Shown here: positions 49,703 to 57,794 of the stretch, piece by piece
Position numbering within the stretch: position 1 is the stretch's first letter
Layout of the letters: the number at the start of each line of letters is the position of its first letter
DNA from: CAZYVU01 sp964651435
GTDB lineage: Bacteria; Desulfobacterota; Syntrophorhabdia; Syntrophorhabdales; CAYQXL01
Reading direction: 5' to 3'
DNA: 64,000 nt
Assembly (NCBI GenBank): GCA_964651435.1
Contig: CAZYVU010000014.1
Span: 11,154-75,153, forward strand
The notes under the pieces: model-generated
The model's database searches: none
What the model saw: only the letters and a program-made list of their open reading frames with translations
What the model was told of the DNA's origin: nothing
Position numbers and translations under genes: made by a program

Positions 49703-51151
49703 TCACCTTTTCAGTTTCTTCAGCAGCAGCTCGTTAAGAAGCTTCGGATTCGCCTTTCCTTTCGTCTCCTTCATGACCTGGCCGACGAAGAAACCAAGGA
49801 GCTTCTCCTTTCCTCCCCGAAAATCGTCCACCTCCTTGGGGTGCCGCTCGATAACCTCGTCGACGGTCACGGCGAGGGAGCTCTCATCGGAGATCTGGAC
49901 CAACCCTTTGTCTTCAACGATCTGCTTGGGCGAAGCAGCACTTTCGTAGAGCTCGGTGAAGATCTCCTTGCCGATCTTGATGCTGATGGTACCGTCCTTT
50001 ACCAGCGAGAGGAGTTCGGCAAGCCGCCGGGGTTCGAGCGGCGACTCCTTTGCCGGCGTGCCGGTCCTGTTCAGCTCCCTGAGGAGCTCCGTCATCACCC
50101 AGTTGCTCACCGTTTTCGGCTCAGGAAAGAGCTTCACCGTTTCTTCAAAGTAGTCGGCCAGGGCACGGTCGGAAATCAGGATCTCCACATCGTAGCGTGG
50201 AAGGCCGTAGGCCTCCATAAACCGGTCGATCTTCTCCACCGGCAGTTCGGGCAGGCCGCTCCTCACCTCTTCGATCCACCGGTCATCAATGGTAAGGGGC
50301 AGCAGGTCCGGCTCGGGAAAATAGCGGTAATCGTGGGCCTCCTCCTTGCCTCTCATGGAGTAGGTGATGCCCTCGTCGACGTTGAAGAGCCGCGTCTCCT
50401 GCACAACGGCACCGCCCCTTTTTACCAGGTCAACCTGCCGCTCAATTTCGTAACCCAGGGCCCGCTCGATGAACCGGAAGGAGTTGAGGTTCTTCAGCTC
50501 CGCCCTCGTACCCAGCTCTGCGTCACTTTTCCTCTTCACCGACACGTTGGCGTCGCAGCGGAAACTGCCCTCCTCCATGTTGCCGTCGCATATTTCAAGG
50601 TACATGAGGACGTCGCGAAGCATCTTGAGGTAGGCCGTTGCCTCGTCAGGAGCATTCATATCGGGCTCGCTCACGATCTCGACAAGGGGTACGCTGGAAC
50701 GGTTGTAGTCGACAAGACTGTAAGGTGCCGTCTCGATGGAGCCTTCATGGACGAGCTTTCCCGCATCCTCTTCCATGTGAACCCTCTTGATGCGGATCCG
50801 CTTCTTGGAACCGTTGAGGAACACGTCGAGATACCCGTTCTCGCAGATGGGCTCCTCGTATTGGGAAATCTGGTAGCCCTTGGGAAGGTCGGGATAAAAG
50901 TAGTTTTTTCTGGCGAATATGCTTTTCCGGTTGACGGTGCAGTGGAGCGCCATGCCCAGTTTGATGGCGAAATCGACCACCTTTTTGTTTAACACGGGAA
51001 GCGCACCCGGCAGGCCCATACAGGTCGGACAGGTGTGACTGTTCGGCTCTGCACCGAACTTTGTGGAGCACCCGCAGAATATCTTCGTATTCGTCAGGAG
51101 GTGGGCATGCACCTCCAGCCCGATGACACCTTCGTAATCGCTATCGTTCAA
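49703..51151 (-). CDS. gatB: Asp-tRNA(Asn)/Glu-tRNA(Gln) amidotransferase subunit B
   Basis: The 482-residue protein begins at a TTG after GAGGTG and opens with the GatB signature YEGVIGLEVHAHLLTNTKIF followed by CGCSTKFGAEPNSHTCPTC, where four cysteines bind zinc. It continues with FYPDLPKGYQISQYEEP and ends with a helical tRNA-binding tail. GatB activates the tRNA-bound acid for amidation by GatA. The gatA and gatC genes are not adjacent. Confidence 0.96.
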   Translation of the reverse strand: MNDSDYEGVIGLEVHAHLLTNTKIFCGCSTKFGAEPNSHTCPTCMGLPGALPVLNKKVVDFAIKLGMALHCTVNRKSIFARKNYFYPDLPKGYQISQYEEPICENGYLDVFLNGSKKRIRIKRVHMEEDAGKLVHEGSIETAPYSLVDYNRSSVPLVEIVSEPDMNAPDEATAYLKMLRDVLMYLEICDGNMEEGSFRCDANVSVKRKSDAELGTRAELKNLNSFRFIERALGYEIERQVDLVKRGGAVVQETRLFNVDEGITYSMRGKEEAHDYRYFPEPDLLPLTIDDRWIEEVRSGLPELPVEKIDRFMEAYGLPRYDVEILISDRALADYFEETVKLFPEPKTVSNWVMTELLRELNRTGTPAKESPLEPRRLAELLSLVKDGTISIKIGKEIFTELYESAASPKQIVEDKGLVQISDESSLAVTVDEVIERHPKEVDDFRGGKEKLLGFFVGQVMKETKGKANPKLLNELLLKKLKR

Positions 51152-51323
51152 TGAGCACCTCGCAGACTTTGGAAACTGTCTTCAATAAGCTGAAAATATA
51201 CACCACTTCTTTTATCCTTTTCAAAAAAATCGGCAAGAGGGTGCCCGTCGGCTATTCCCATGCCTATGCTTTTGTGATAGAAGGTGAGAAGCAGCCTTCA
51301 GCCATCCTGTGGGAGGACAGACC

Positions 51324-52175
51324 ATGGAGCCGAACGTAGTGGATAGATTTAGGGAACAGGGCAAAAGGGCGGGCAGGATTGGAAAAATCATAGGCATTGT
51401 CGCCGCGTGCCTCATCGTCCTCTTCATAGTCAACCCCTTCGTCATGATCGGGCCCGGCGAGCGAGGCGTGGTTCTCAACTTCGGCGCCGTTCAGCCGACG
51501 GTCTTCGATGAAGGCCTTCACATGCGCGTACCTATCGTCCAAAAGGTCATGAGGATCGATGTCCGCGTTCAAAAGTCGCAGGTGGGGGCCGAATCGGTCT
51601 CCAAAGACCTACAGGACACGCACTCAACCATTGCCGTCAACTACCACATCATTCCATCGAAGGCAAACTGGGTCTATCAGAATCTGGGCCGCGAATACAA
51701 GGAGCGGATCATCGACCCAACGGTGCAGGAGGTCGTAAAGGCCGTTACGGCACGCTACACGGCCGTGGAGCTCATCACTCAGCGGGAAAAGGTCCGCGCC
51801 GAGATCAAGGATTTGCTCACACAGCGCCTTATTGGATACAACATCAGCGTCGACGACTTTTCCATCGTCAATTTCAAGTTCTCCCAGCAGTTCACCCAGG
51901 CCATCGAGTCCAAGCAGACGGCCGAGCAGTTTGCCCTTAAGGCCCAGCGCGATCTGGAAAGGGTGAAGTTCGAGGCGGAGCAGAAGATTGCCCAGGCAAA
52001 GGCGGAGGCGGAGGCACTGCGCCTCCAGAAGGCGAATATCACCCCGGAGCTCGTGAAACTGAGGCAGATAGAGGCATCCATGAAGGCCATAGAAAAATGG
52101 GATGGCCACATGCCCAAGGTAACGTCGGGCGCCATCCCATTTATAGACGTGAAAAGCCTGGACGACAAGAAATGA
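51324..52175 (+). CDS. SPFH / prohibitin family membrane protein (HflC-like)
   Basis: The 283-residue protein has an N-terminal membrane helix (IGIVAACLIVLFIVNPFVMI), then the prohibitin domain GPGERGVVLNFGAVQPTVFD with EGLHMRVPIVQKV, and a long charged coiled coil (ALKAQRDLERVKFEAEQKIA ... AEAEALRLQK). Prohibitin-type proteins form large rings at the inner membrane that organise proteases or membrane domains. GGGAGG precedes the ATG at 51324. It is divergent from gatB and convergent with ssb. Confidence 0.88.
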   Translation: MEPNVVDRFREQGKRAGRIGKIIGIVAACLIVLFIVNPFVMIGPGERGVVLNFGAVQPTVFDEGLHMRVPIVQKVMRIDVRVQKSQVGAESVSKDLQDTHSTIAVNYHIIPSKANWVYQNLGREYKERIIDPTVQEVVKAVTARYTAVELITQREKVRAEIKDLLTQRLIGYNISVDDFSIVNFKFSQQFTQAIESKQTAEQFALKAQRDLERVKFEAEQKIAQAKAEAEALRLQKANITPELVKLRQIEASMKAIEKWDGHMPKVTSGAIPFIDVKSLDDKK

Positions 52176-52181
52176 GGTGAT

Positions 52182-52604
52182 CTACACCGGGATGTCGTCC
52201 TCCTCAGGAACAAAGCCATCTTCACGCTCCCTTGGGGGGCCCTGTTCGTCTCTGCGCCTGCCCTCTCCCTGCCCGCTTCCGATGAGGATCCTCAGGGTGT
52301 TGCCGACGATCTCACTCACCTTTCTCTTGATGCCGTCCCGCCCTTCGTACTCGCGGGACCTGATGCTGCCCTCTACGTAGACAAGGTTGCCCTTCTTGAT
52401 CTGCTCGGCCGCCCTGTTGGCGAGGTCCCTCCAGAGGACCACCCTGTGCCACTCCGTTCTCTCCTGCCAGTTACCGCTCTTGTCCTTCCATGACTCGCTC
52501 GTGGCCATGTTGAAGGTGGCCACCGGTGCGTTGTCCGCCGTATATCGCAACTCGGGATCCGCCCCGAGCCTTCCGATGAGAATAACCTTGTTGACGCTCG
52601 ACAT
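52182..52604 (-). CDS. ssb: Single-stranded DNA-binding protein
   Basis: The 140-residue protein has the SSB OB-fold: VNKVILIGRLGADPELRYTA, then WHRVVLWRDLANRAAEQIKK and VYVEGSIRSREYEGRDG. An acidic, Gly/Arg-rich tail ends EEDDIPV. The terminal Phe of the usual DDIPF partner-binding tip is replaced by Val. A TATAAT element lies on the minus strand at 52628-52633 without a good -35, so ssb may have its own promoter. Confidence 0.95.
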   Translation of the reverse strand: MSSVNKVILIGRLGADPELRYTADNAPVATFNMATSESWKDKSGNWQERTEWHRVVLWRDLANRAAEQIKKGNLVYVEGSIRSREYEGRDGIKRKVSEIVGNTLRILIGSGQGEGRRRDEQGPPREREDGFVPEEDDIPV

Positions 52605-52640
52605 ATTTGACCCCCATTCGCTGTAAAATTATAGTTGAAC

Positions 52641-53300
52641 CTACTTGCCTCCGGACATCGCGCCTTTCTTTTTCTCCCACTTATAGCCAAACTGGTGGCA
52701 CTGGGCGCAGTAGTCGGTAAACTGCGAATGTCCCTTGTGGCAGAGGTTGCACCTCAAGTCCACATAGTGTGATTTGTGGGGATTCTTTTCATAGGTGGAC
52801 TTCTTGGCCGACTTAAGGAGGGCGTCGTAATCGCCGTGGCACTTGACGCACTGATCCTGCGTTTCCCTGGCCTCAAAGGGGTCTATATAGTTCTTGTGGC
52901 ATTCCGTGCAGTAAACACCCTTCTCCTTGTGGGCACTGTCAAGAAACGACGAGCTCATCCACGAAGCAAAGAAAGGCGCCAGCGCTTCCCCTGCGAAAGC
53001 CCCTTCCTCGCCTTTCGGCGGCGCGTGGCAGCCTAAACAATCCTTTATCAGATCGGCTTTTTTGGTCAGGTGGGCCGTGTGGACAACCTTGCCCAGCGCC
53101 CCTCCCTTTCCGCCCGCCTTGTGGCAGGTGGCGCACGTCTTTTCGCTGAAAGACTTGTGGTTTGCAGGTAGGACCTTGGAAAGAGGATCGTGACAGGGGG
53201 TGCATTTCCAGGCCGGTGCGGCCTGAGAAAATGCCGACTCCGCAGAGGTGAGTGCAAATGCCGCCACGACGGCGACGATGATCAGGTACCGGACAATCAT
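52641..53300 (-). CDS. Seven-heme c-type cytochrome
   Basis: The 219-residue protein has a signal peptide (VRYLIIVAVVAAFALTSAES) and seven CxxCH heme sites: CTPCH, CATCH, CLGCH, CTECH, CVKCH, CNLCH and CAQCH. Additional His residues can serve as second ligands. It is a periplasmic electron carrier, resembling cytochrome c3/c7 or the heme subunit of fumarate-type reductases, but no flavin subunit is adjacent. The start at 53300 follows AAAGGGG. It uses heme that the ahb genes nearby would supply. Confidence 0.9.
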   Translation of the reverse strand: MIVRYLIIVAVVAAFALTSAESAFSQAAPAWKCTPCHDPLSKVLPANHKSFSEKTCATCHKAGGKGGALGKVVHTAHLTKKADLIKDCLGCHAPPKGEEGAFAGEALAPFFASWMSSSFLDSAHKEKGVYCTECHKNYIDPFEARETQDQCVKCHGDYDALLKSAKKSTYEKNPHKSHYVDLRCNLCHKGHSQFTDYCAQCHQFGYKWEKKKGAMSGGK

Positions 53301-53382
53301 GATAGACCCCTTTGGTTTCCTAAAATAAGCGCTGGAAAAAGCATGGAGTAAGGTAGCGGCCATCATCTCCTACGCCATAAGG

Positions 53383-53409
53383 ATAATAGGAATCGACTCG
53401 GATTGTCAA
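53383..53409 (-). promoter_or_regulatory. Promoter of the multiheme cytochrome gene
   Basis: On the minus strand a perfect TTGACA (53404-53409) and TATTAT (53383-53388) are 15 bases apart, slightly short. The predicted start is about 75 bases before the ATG. Confidence 0.5.
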
Positions 53410-53416
53410 CGCAGGC

Positions 53417-54145
53417 TTAAGAAGGACGCAGCGATCCCGGCTTGCCGTCCTTGGCGGGAGCCGCCCTGTCCGGCCCGGGGAGGATCTCTATGTCGCCATA
53501 GTCGCCTATAGCCTGAGAATTGGTGTTGTCTGAGTCCGTCAGAATAGCTATCCCCTCCGCCACGGGGTTTCGGTCGCCGTCCCCGAAAAATCGCCGGTAG
53601 TCCGCAAGAACGTCGCGCACCTCCGTGACCCACGTCCCCGCACCCAGACGGCCGCTTCGCACCACAATGATCTTCGTCGACTTTGAGAAAGGGGAGTCAC
53701 AACAGGTGCCCAAAGGCAGCGTGTCGCTCCAGACGTACTTCAGTGATTTGATAAATGGCCAACTGCCGAAAACGACGTAGATACCGAGAACGCTGTCGCC
53801 GCCTTCCTTCTTCCGCTCATCGGTGTTGCTCGGAAAGACAATGGGGCGCCACTGCCACCGGAGCACAGGGTAATCACCCAAAGGCCACTTGGCTTCGTAG
53901 CCGATCTGTGCAGACACCCCCTTGGTCTCGGCGTGCAGAAACCTCCTGCCCCCTTCTGCCCGGACGGAGTAGAGCTCTCTCGCCTTGCTGTCTCGTGTCA
54001 CCCATCCTGCAGGAAACTGGCCCAGTCCCTGGGCATCGAAGGAGATGCGTAGCGCTGCCTGGGCCCCGGCCTCATTGGGACAGAGCACCACGGCAGACCA
54101 AAGCACGACGGCAGCGTAAGCGACCCTGCACAGATAATAATTCAT
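53417..54145 (-). CDS. DUF3047 secreted protein
   Basis: The 242-residue protein has a signal peptide (RVAYAAVVLWSAVVLCPNEA, cut near GAQA) and the DUF3047 pattern: LRWQWRPIVFPSNTDERKKE, SVLGIYVVFG, LKYVWSDTLPLG, RSGRLGAGTWVTEVRDVLAD with YRRFFG, and AILTDSDNTNSQA. The family is beta-rich, periplasmic and of unknown function. The ATG at 54145 begins the signal peptide and follows a run of six G. Confidence 0.85.
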   Translation of the reverse strand: MNYYLCRVAYAAVVLWSAVVLCPNEAGAQAALRISFDAQGLGQFPAGWVTRDSKARELYSVRAEGGRRFLHAETKGVSAQIGYEAKWPLGDYPVLRWQWRPIVFPSNTDERKKEGGDSVLGIYVVFGSWPFIKSLKYVWSDTLPLGTCCDSPFSKSTKIIVVRSGRLGAGTWVTEVRDVLADYRRFFGDGDRNPVAEGIAILTDSDNTNSQAIGDYGDIEILPGPDRAAPAKDGKPGSLRPS

Positions 54146-54242
54146 GGCCCCCCATAAAAAGCACAGTCTCGCCCGATGCGCAAGACAAAATTGATCATCG
54201 CGCGAAGTGGAGGGCCCTAAGCCCCGCCTGTTGTGGAAAGGA

Positions 54243-54271
54243 AAGCAGGCCCAGCGCAGCCGGGCCTGCTT
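54243..54271 (-). terminator. Intrinsic terminator of the cold-shock gene
   Basis: A perfect 10-bp stem (AAGCAGGCCC with GGGCCTGCTT) closes a 9-base loop directly after the cold-shock stop codon. On the minus strand it is followed by a T/C-rich tract. Confidence 0.75.
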
Positions 54272-54278
54272 CATAAGC

Positions 54279-54479
54279 TTAGCCTTTTACTACGTTTGCC
54301 GCCGACGGACCCTTAGGGCCGCTGACAACGTCAAAAGTGACCTCTTCTCCCTCGGACAAGGACTTGAAGCCGTTGCCCACGATGGCTGAGTAGTGAACGA
54401 ACACGTCCCCACCGTCATCCTTCGTTATAAAACCAAAACCCTTTGCCTCGTTGAACCATTTCACGGTCCCCTTTGCCAT
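54279..54479 (-). CDS. Cold-shock protein, CspA family
   Basis: The 66-residue protein has both RNP motifs, KGFGFIT and DVFVHYSAI, within the standard MAKGTVKWFNEAKGFGFI opening. It binds single-stranded nucleic acid and melts RNA structure. AAGGAGG lies 9 bases before the ATG. The leader is long (about 110 bases from the promoter at 54596-54624), as in cold-inducible csp genes. Confidence 0.97.
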   Translation of the reverse strand: MAKGTVKWFNEAKGFGFITKDDGGDVFVHYSAIVGNGFKSLSEGEEVTFDVVSGPKGPSAANVVKG

Positions 54480-54595
54480 ACTGTACTGCCTCCTTATTTG
54501 AAATGTGGAAGAATAAGGAACTGTGTTACGAAGAGACGACAGGAAAATCACTTCACTGCGGCAACGACTAACAGATGTTCCCAAACTCCAAACAA

Positions 54596-54624
54596 ATTAT
54601 CCCACAAACAAAAAAAGTGTGCAA
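54596..54624 (-). promoter_or_regulatory. Promoter of the cold-shock gene
   Basis: On the minus strand TTGCAC (54619-54624) and GATAAT (54596-54601) are exactly 17 bases apart, with an AT-rich spacer. Confidence 0.65.
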
Positions 54625-54739
54625 CATTTTTCATGGAAAGAAAAAAATATTTGGTCTCCCTGCCCGGGTTGACGAAAGAAGCCGGTCATTACTTGTAATG
54701 GTCATTGTAGCAACTGTACACGTTGATGTGTAGCCAACG

Positions 54740-54829
54740 ACGGCGTTTCTGCTCATAGCAGGGCGCCGTTTCTTGTTTGGTGCTGGACGAAGGCGTCTTG
54801 AATCCTGTGACGGGTTTGGGACGCCTTCG
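54740..54829 (+). promoter_or_regulatory. Tandem hairpin leader upstream of amt
   Basis: Two stem-loops precede amt. The first joins ACGGCG (54740-54745) and CGCCGT (54764-54769), with an inner CTGCT/AGCAG stem, and is followed by TTCTTGTTT. The second joins CGAAGGCGTC (54788-54797) and GACGCCTTCG (54820-54829), followed by CTATTTT. Both look like terminators, which suggests attenuation. Upstream, a CATTAC-TT-GTAATG dyad lies at 54687-54700. No -24/-12 box was found. Confidence 0.5.
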
Positions 54830-54858
54830 CTATTTTAAGCGTGGCATGGAGGTGTCGT

Positions 54859-56232
54859 ATGAAAGGATGTTTGATCTGCTTGGTTCTCTGTTTACTTCTT
54901 CTCGCAACGGCTGCCGCAGCTTCGGCCCAGGAACAGAATCCGGTTGCACCCCCTTCGTCGACTGAGGGCGTGGCTTCAGGTGGCATGTCTCCCGGACCGC
55001 CTGCCAAGTCAGACACCGGAGACACGGCCTGGATGCTCATATCGACGGCCCTCGTGATGCTCATGACGCCGGGTCTGGCCTTCTTCTACGGCGGCATGGT
55101 AGGGCGAAAAAACGTCTTGGGCATCCTCATGCAGTGCTTTATTCTCCTCTGCGCCGTCAGCGTACAGTGGGTGCTCTATGGTTACAGCCTCTCTTTCGCT
55201 CCCGGAAATGGATTTTGGGGCGGCCTTGACTGGGTCGGGCTGAAGGGCGTGGGGTTGGCCCCCTTCAAAGACTACGCGGCCACTATACCTCACCAACTCT
55301 TCATGGCCTTTCAGCTCATGTTTGCCGTCATCACGCCGGCGCTTATCATCGGGGCCTTTGCAGAGCGCATGAAGTTCTCCGCCTTTCTCGTTTTCATGCT
55401 CCTGTGGTCCACCTTTGTCTATGACCCGGTGGCCCACTGGGTCTGGGGAATCGGCGGGTGGCTGAGGGAGCTTGGGGCTCTCGACTTTGCCGGGGGCACT
55501 GTGGTCCACATCAACGCCGGTATGGCCGCTCTCATGCTGGCAATCTTTATCGGCAAGAGGAATCGGGGCAGCAGGACCATCCTGCCGCATAACCTGCCCT
55601 TCACGCTGTTGGGAACGGCATTGCTCTGGTTCGGCTGGTTTGGCTTTAATGCCGGAAGCTCCCTCGGTGCCAACGAGCTCGCCGTCAACGCCTTTGTCAC
55701 CACCAACTCGGCGGCGGCGGCGGCCGGACTCTGCTGGGCCGTCCTCGACTGGATATTCAACGAGAAGCCGACCGTTCTCGGGACTGCCACGGGCGCCGTC
55801 GCGGGCCTCGTGGCCATAACGCCCGCCGCGGGATTTGTGAGCGCCCTGTCGGCACTTGCCATAGGCGCCTCGGTCTCTGTTTTCTGCTACGTCGCCGTCA
55901 CCGTCCTGAAGCCTAAGTTCGGCTATGACGACGCCCTCGACGTATTCGGCGTCCACTGCGTCGGCGGCATTTGGGGCGCTCTCGCAACGGGCCTCTTCGC
56001 TTCGAAGGCGGTCAACCCCGCCGGGGCGGACGGACTCTTCTTCGGCAACCCCAAGCTGTTCCTCATTCAGCTTGCCGCTGTGGCGGCCACTGCCGCCTAC
56101 AGCTTTGCCGTCAGCTTTGTCCTCTACAAGATCATCGATGTGACGATGAAGATACGGGTGACGGAGCGGGACGAGATCCTGGGACTCGATCTTACCCAAC
56201 ATCACGAAAACGCCTACACGGTCATAGAGTAG
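54859..56232 (+). CDS. amt: Ammonium transporter Amt
   Basis: The 457-residue protein has a signal peptide ending ASAQEQ, a Pro/Ser-rich linker, and the Amt core of eleven helices. Signatures are MTPGLAFFYGGMVGRKNVLG, DFAGGTVVHINAGMAALMLA and DVFGVHCVGGIWGALATGLF, which contain the two pore histidines. It conducts ammonium across the inner membrane. The ATG at 54859 follows GGAGG. The PII gene follows by 12 bases and would encode its plug. Confidence 0.95.
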   Translation: MKGCLICLVLCLLLLATAAAASAQEQNPVAPPSSTEGVASGGMSPGPPAKSDTGDTAWMLISTALVMLMTPGLAFFYGGMVGRKNVLGILMQCFILLCAVSVQWVLYGYSLSFAPGNGFWGGLDWVGLKGVGLAPFKDYAATIPHQLFMAFQLMFAVITPALIIGAFAERMKFSAFLVFMLLWSTFVYDPVAHWVWGIGGWLRELGALDFAGGTVVHINAGMAALMLAIFIGKRNRGSRTILPHNLPFTLLGTALLWFGWFGFNAGSSLGANELAVNAFVTTNSAAAAAGLCWAVLDWIFNEKPTVLGTATGAVAGLVAITPAAGFVSALSALAIGASVSVFCYVAVTVLKPKFGYDDALDVFGVHCVGGIWGALATGLFASKAVNPAGADGLFFGNPKLFLIQLAAVAATAAYSFAVSFVLYKIIDVTMKIRVTERDEILGLDLTQHHENAYTVIE

Positions 56233-56244
56233 GAGGAGGAATAC

Positions 56245-56586
56245 ATGAAACTGATCATAGCAATCATAAAACCGGATCGTCTGGAGGCGGTAAAACAGGA
56301 GCTGTACAAGGCGGAAGTCAATCTCATGACGGTCAACGAAGTCTTGGGGCACGGCCGCCAAATGGGCGTTGCGGAGGTTTACAGGGGCACGAAGGAGATG
56401 GGCAACCTGCTCAGAAAGATACGGCTCGAGATTGCCGTCAACGAGGGGTTCGTCGAGCCTACCATCAACGCCATTATCAAGGGCGCACAGACGGGCAATA
56501 TCGGTGACGGCAAGATATTTGTCCTTGATCTCGTCGAGTGTATTCGCATACGGACAGAGGAGCGTGGCGGCGAAGCCATAGGATAA
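56245..56586 (+). CDS. PII nitrogen regulatory protein (GlnK/GlnB family)
   Basis: The 113-residue protein has the PII fold: MKLIIAIIKPDRLEAVKQEL, T-loop GHGRQMGVAEVYRG, and TGNIGDGKIFVLDLVECIRI with the ATP-binding Arg pair. Gln39 and Lys58, used for 2-oxoglutarate and ATP, are present. By direct alignment with E. coli GlnB, residue 51, the uridylylated Tyr, is Glu here (YRGTKEM against YRGAEYM), so control by uridylylation is unlikely. It would bind and close Amt when nitrogen is plentiful. AGGAGGAGG precedes the ATG. Confidence 0.93.
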   Translation: MKLIIAIIKPDRLEAVKQELYKAEVNLMTVNEVLGHGRQMGVAEVYRGTKEMGNLLRKIRLEIAVNEGFVEPTINAIIKGAQTGNIGDGKIFVLDLVECIRIRTEERGGEAIG

Positions 56587-56624
56587 CGGGTGCGGGATGT
56601 GGGGCTTTCAGGACATGACTGTTT

Positions 56625-56639
56625 CCGCCGGCCCGGCGG
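56625..56639 (+). terminator. Short GC hairpin after the PII gene
   Basis: CCGCC and GGCGG pair around a 5-base loop and are followed by TTTA. It may be a weak terminator. The rest of the 340-base gap to the next gene shows no gene or clear promoter. Confidence 0.4.
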
Positions 56640-56926
56640 TTTACACCGACAGGATAGTTTTTACTTGTATAGTTCCACATCCCAGGCTTGCACACTGTCG
56701 TGTCTGTCTGCCCCTCGGCGAATCTCGAGGGACCCCACATAGCAAAAGGAACAGCGCTGTTCATGGAACCCCTGTCAGAGTACCCGAGGGATCCTTGAGG
56801 CCCATCAACCGCCAAACACCGGTGCCTCCACCCGAGGACAGGGAAAGCAAGGCCGAATTGCAGAAACCAGGGCGCCTGCGGGATACATCGGCAGCACAGA
56901 GGATAGGCAGAAAGGATCGACTGAGT

Positions 56927-57745
56927 ATGGACAGAAAGATCATCATTATTCAACACAGCGGCGACGAGGGACCGGGGACCATTGAGGAGTTCTTTTCGGC
57001 GCAAGGATGGCCGGTACAGATTATCGACGCAAGCCTGAACGGCCCGTTTCCCGGCGTCCTTGACGAGATTGCCGCCGTCGTCTCTCTCGGCGGACCCATG
57101 AATGTCTATGAAGAGGATCAATTTCCCTTCCTGGCGGACGAAGACCGCTTTGTGACACGACTCATCATAGAAGAAATACCCTTTCTCGGCATATGCCTCG
57201 GGTCCCAGATACTTGCCAAGGCATGCGGTGCAAAAGTTTTCGGAGCGCCCGTAGCAGAGCTTGGCTGGGCGCCCGTTGAGATTACGGGAGAGGGACGAAG
57301 CGACCGTCTTTTCTCTGACCTTCCCCAGCACCTTAAAGTTTTTCAGTGGCATCACGATACGTTCGGCATTCCCGACGGAGGAAGGCTGCTGGCAACAGGA
57401 GAGGCCTGCCCGAATCAGGCGTTCAAGGTGGGAGCAAACGCGTACGGACTCCAGTTTCACATCGAGGCCACACCGGAAATGGTGCGACGATGGGTGAAGA
57501 TGGAGCGGGGACGGCTCGACACCGACGAGGTGATGAGACAGACGGTTGAGGGCGCAGGGGTCTTTCGGCGCCAGGGCAACCAGGTGCTGGACAACTTCAG
57601 GCGGATCATAGAATCGTCGGTCAGGATCAGGCGGGTGATATCCATGTTCGTTGAAGATGAGAAGGCGAGGAAGGCGAAACACCCTATCGCCTGGTGGCAG
57701 AGGGAGGAGCTGGGAGGATTGAAACTCCTGGCCTCACATGGCTAA
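56927..57745 (+). CDS. Class I glutamine amidotransferase
   Basis: The 272-residue protein has the triad-type glutaminase domain: FLGICLGSQILAKA with the nucleophile Cys, and LQFHIEATPEM with the His and Glu. The opening IIIQHSGDEGPGTIEEFFSA and VVSLGGPMNVYE resemble the GMP synthase-like stand-alone amidotransferases. No synthetase domain is present, so the acceptor is unknown. It lies between the PII gene and the split glutamate synthase. Confidence 0.88.
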   Translation: MDRKIIIIQHSGDEGPGTIEEFFSAQGWPVQIIDASLNGPFPGVLDEIAAVVSLGGPMNVYEEDQFPFLADEDRFVTRLIIEEIPFLGICLGSQILAKACGAKVFGAPVAELGWAPVEITGEGRSDRLFSDLPQHLKVFQWHHDTFGIPDGGRLLATGEACPNQAFKVGANAYGLQFHIEATPEMVRRWVKMERGRLDTDEVMRQTVEGAGVFRRQGNQVLDNFRRIIESSVRIRRVISMFVEDEKARKAKHPIAWWQREELGGLKLLASHG

Positions 57746-57794
57746 GGTGATTCACGTGAGCCGGATGATGCGAAACGCTTTTTTGAGGTGATCT

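Noticed and set aside
49658..50992. Plus-strand 444-codon frame opposite gatB
   Set aside because: Long only because of high G+C codon use in gatB; no motif seen.
51151..51339. 62-codon plus-strand frame upstream of the SPFH gene
   Set aside because: No ribosome site, overlaps the gatB start and the SPFH ribosome site, and no protein pattern.
54700..54858. Sigma-54 promoter for amt
   Set aside because: No GG-N10-GC element with -24/-12 character was found in the leader.
55009..56361. Minus-strand 450-codon open frame opposite amt and the PII gene
   Set aside because: The protein is low-complexity and unconserved in look; the plus strand codes for clear Amt and PII families.
56477..57682. 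Minus-strand 401-codon frame across the class I amidotransferase
   Set aside because: It spans an intergenic region and the antisense of two well-supported genes, with no recognisable domain.
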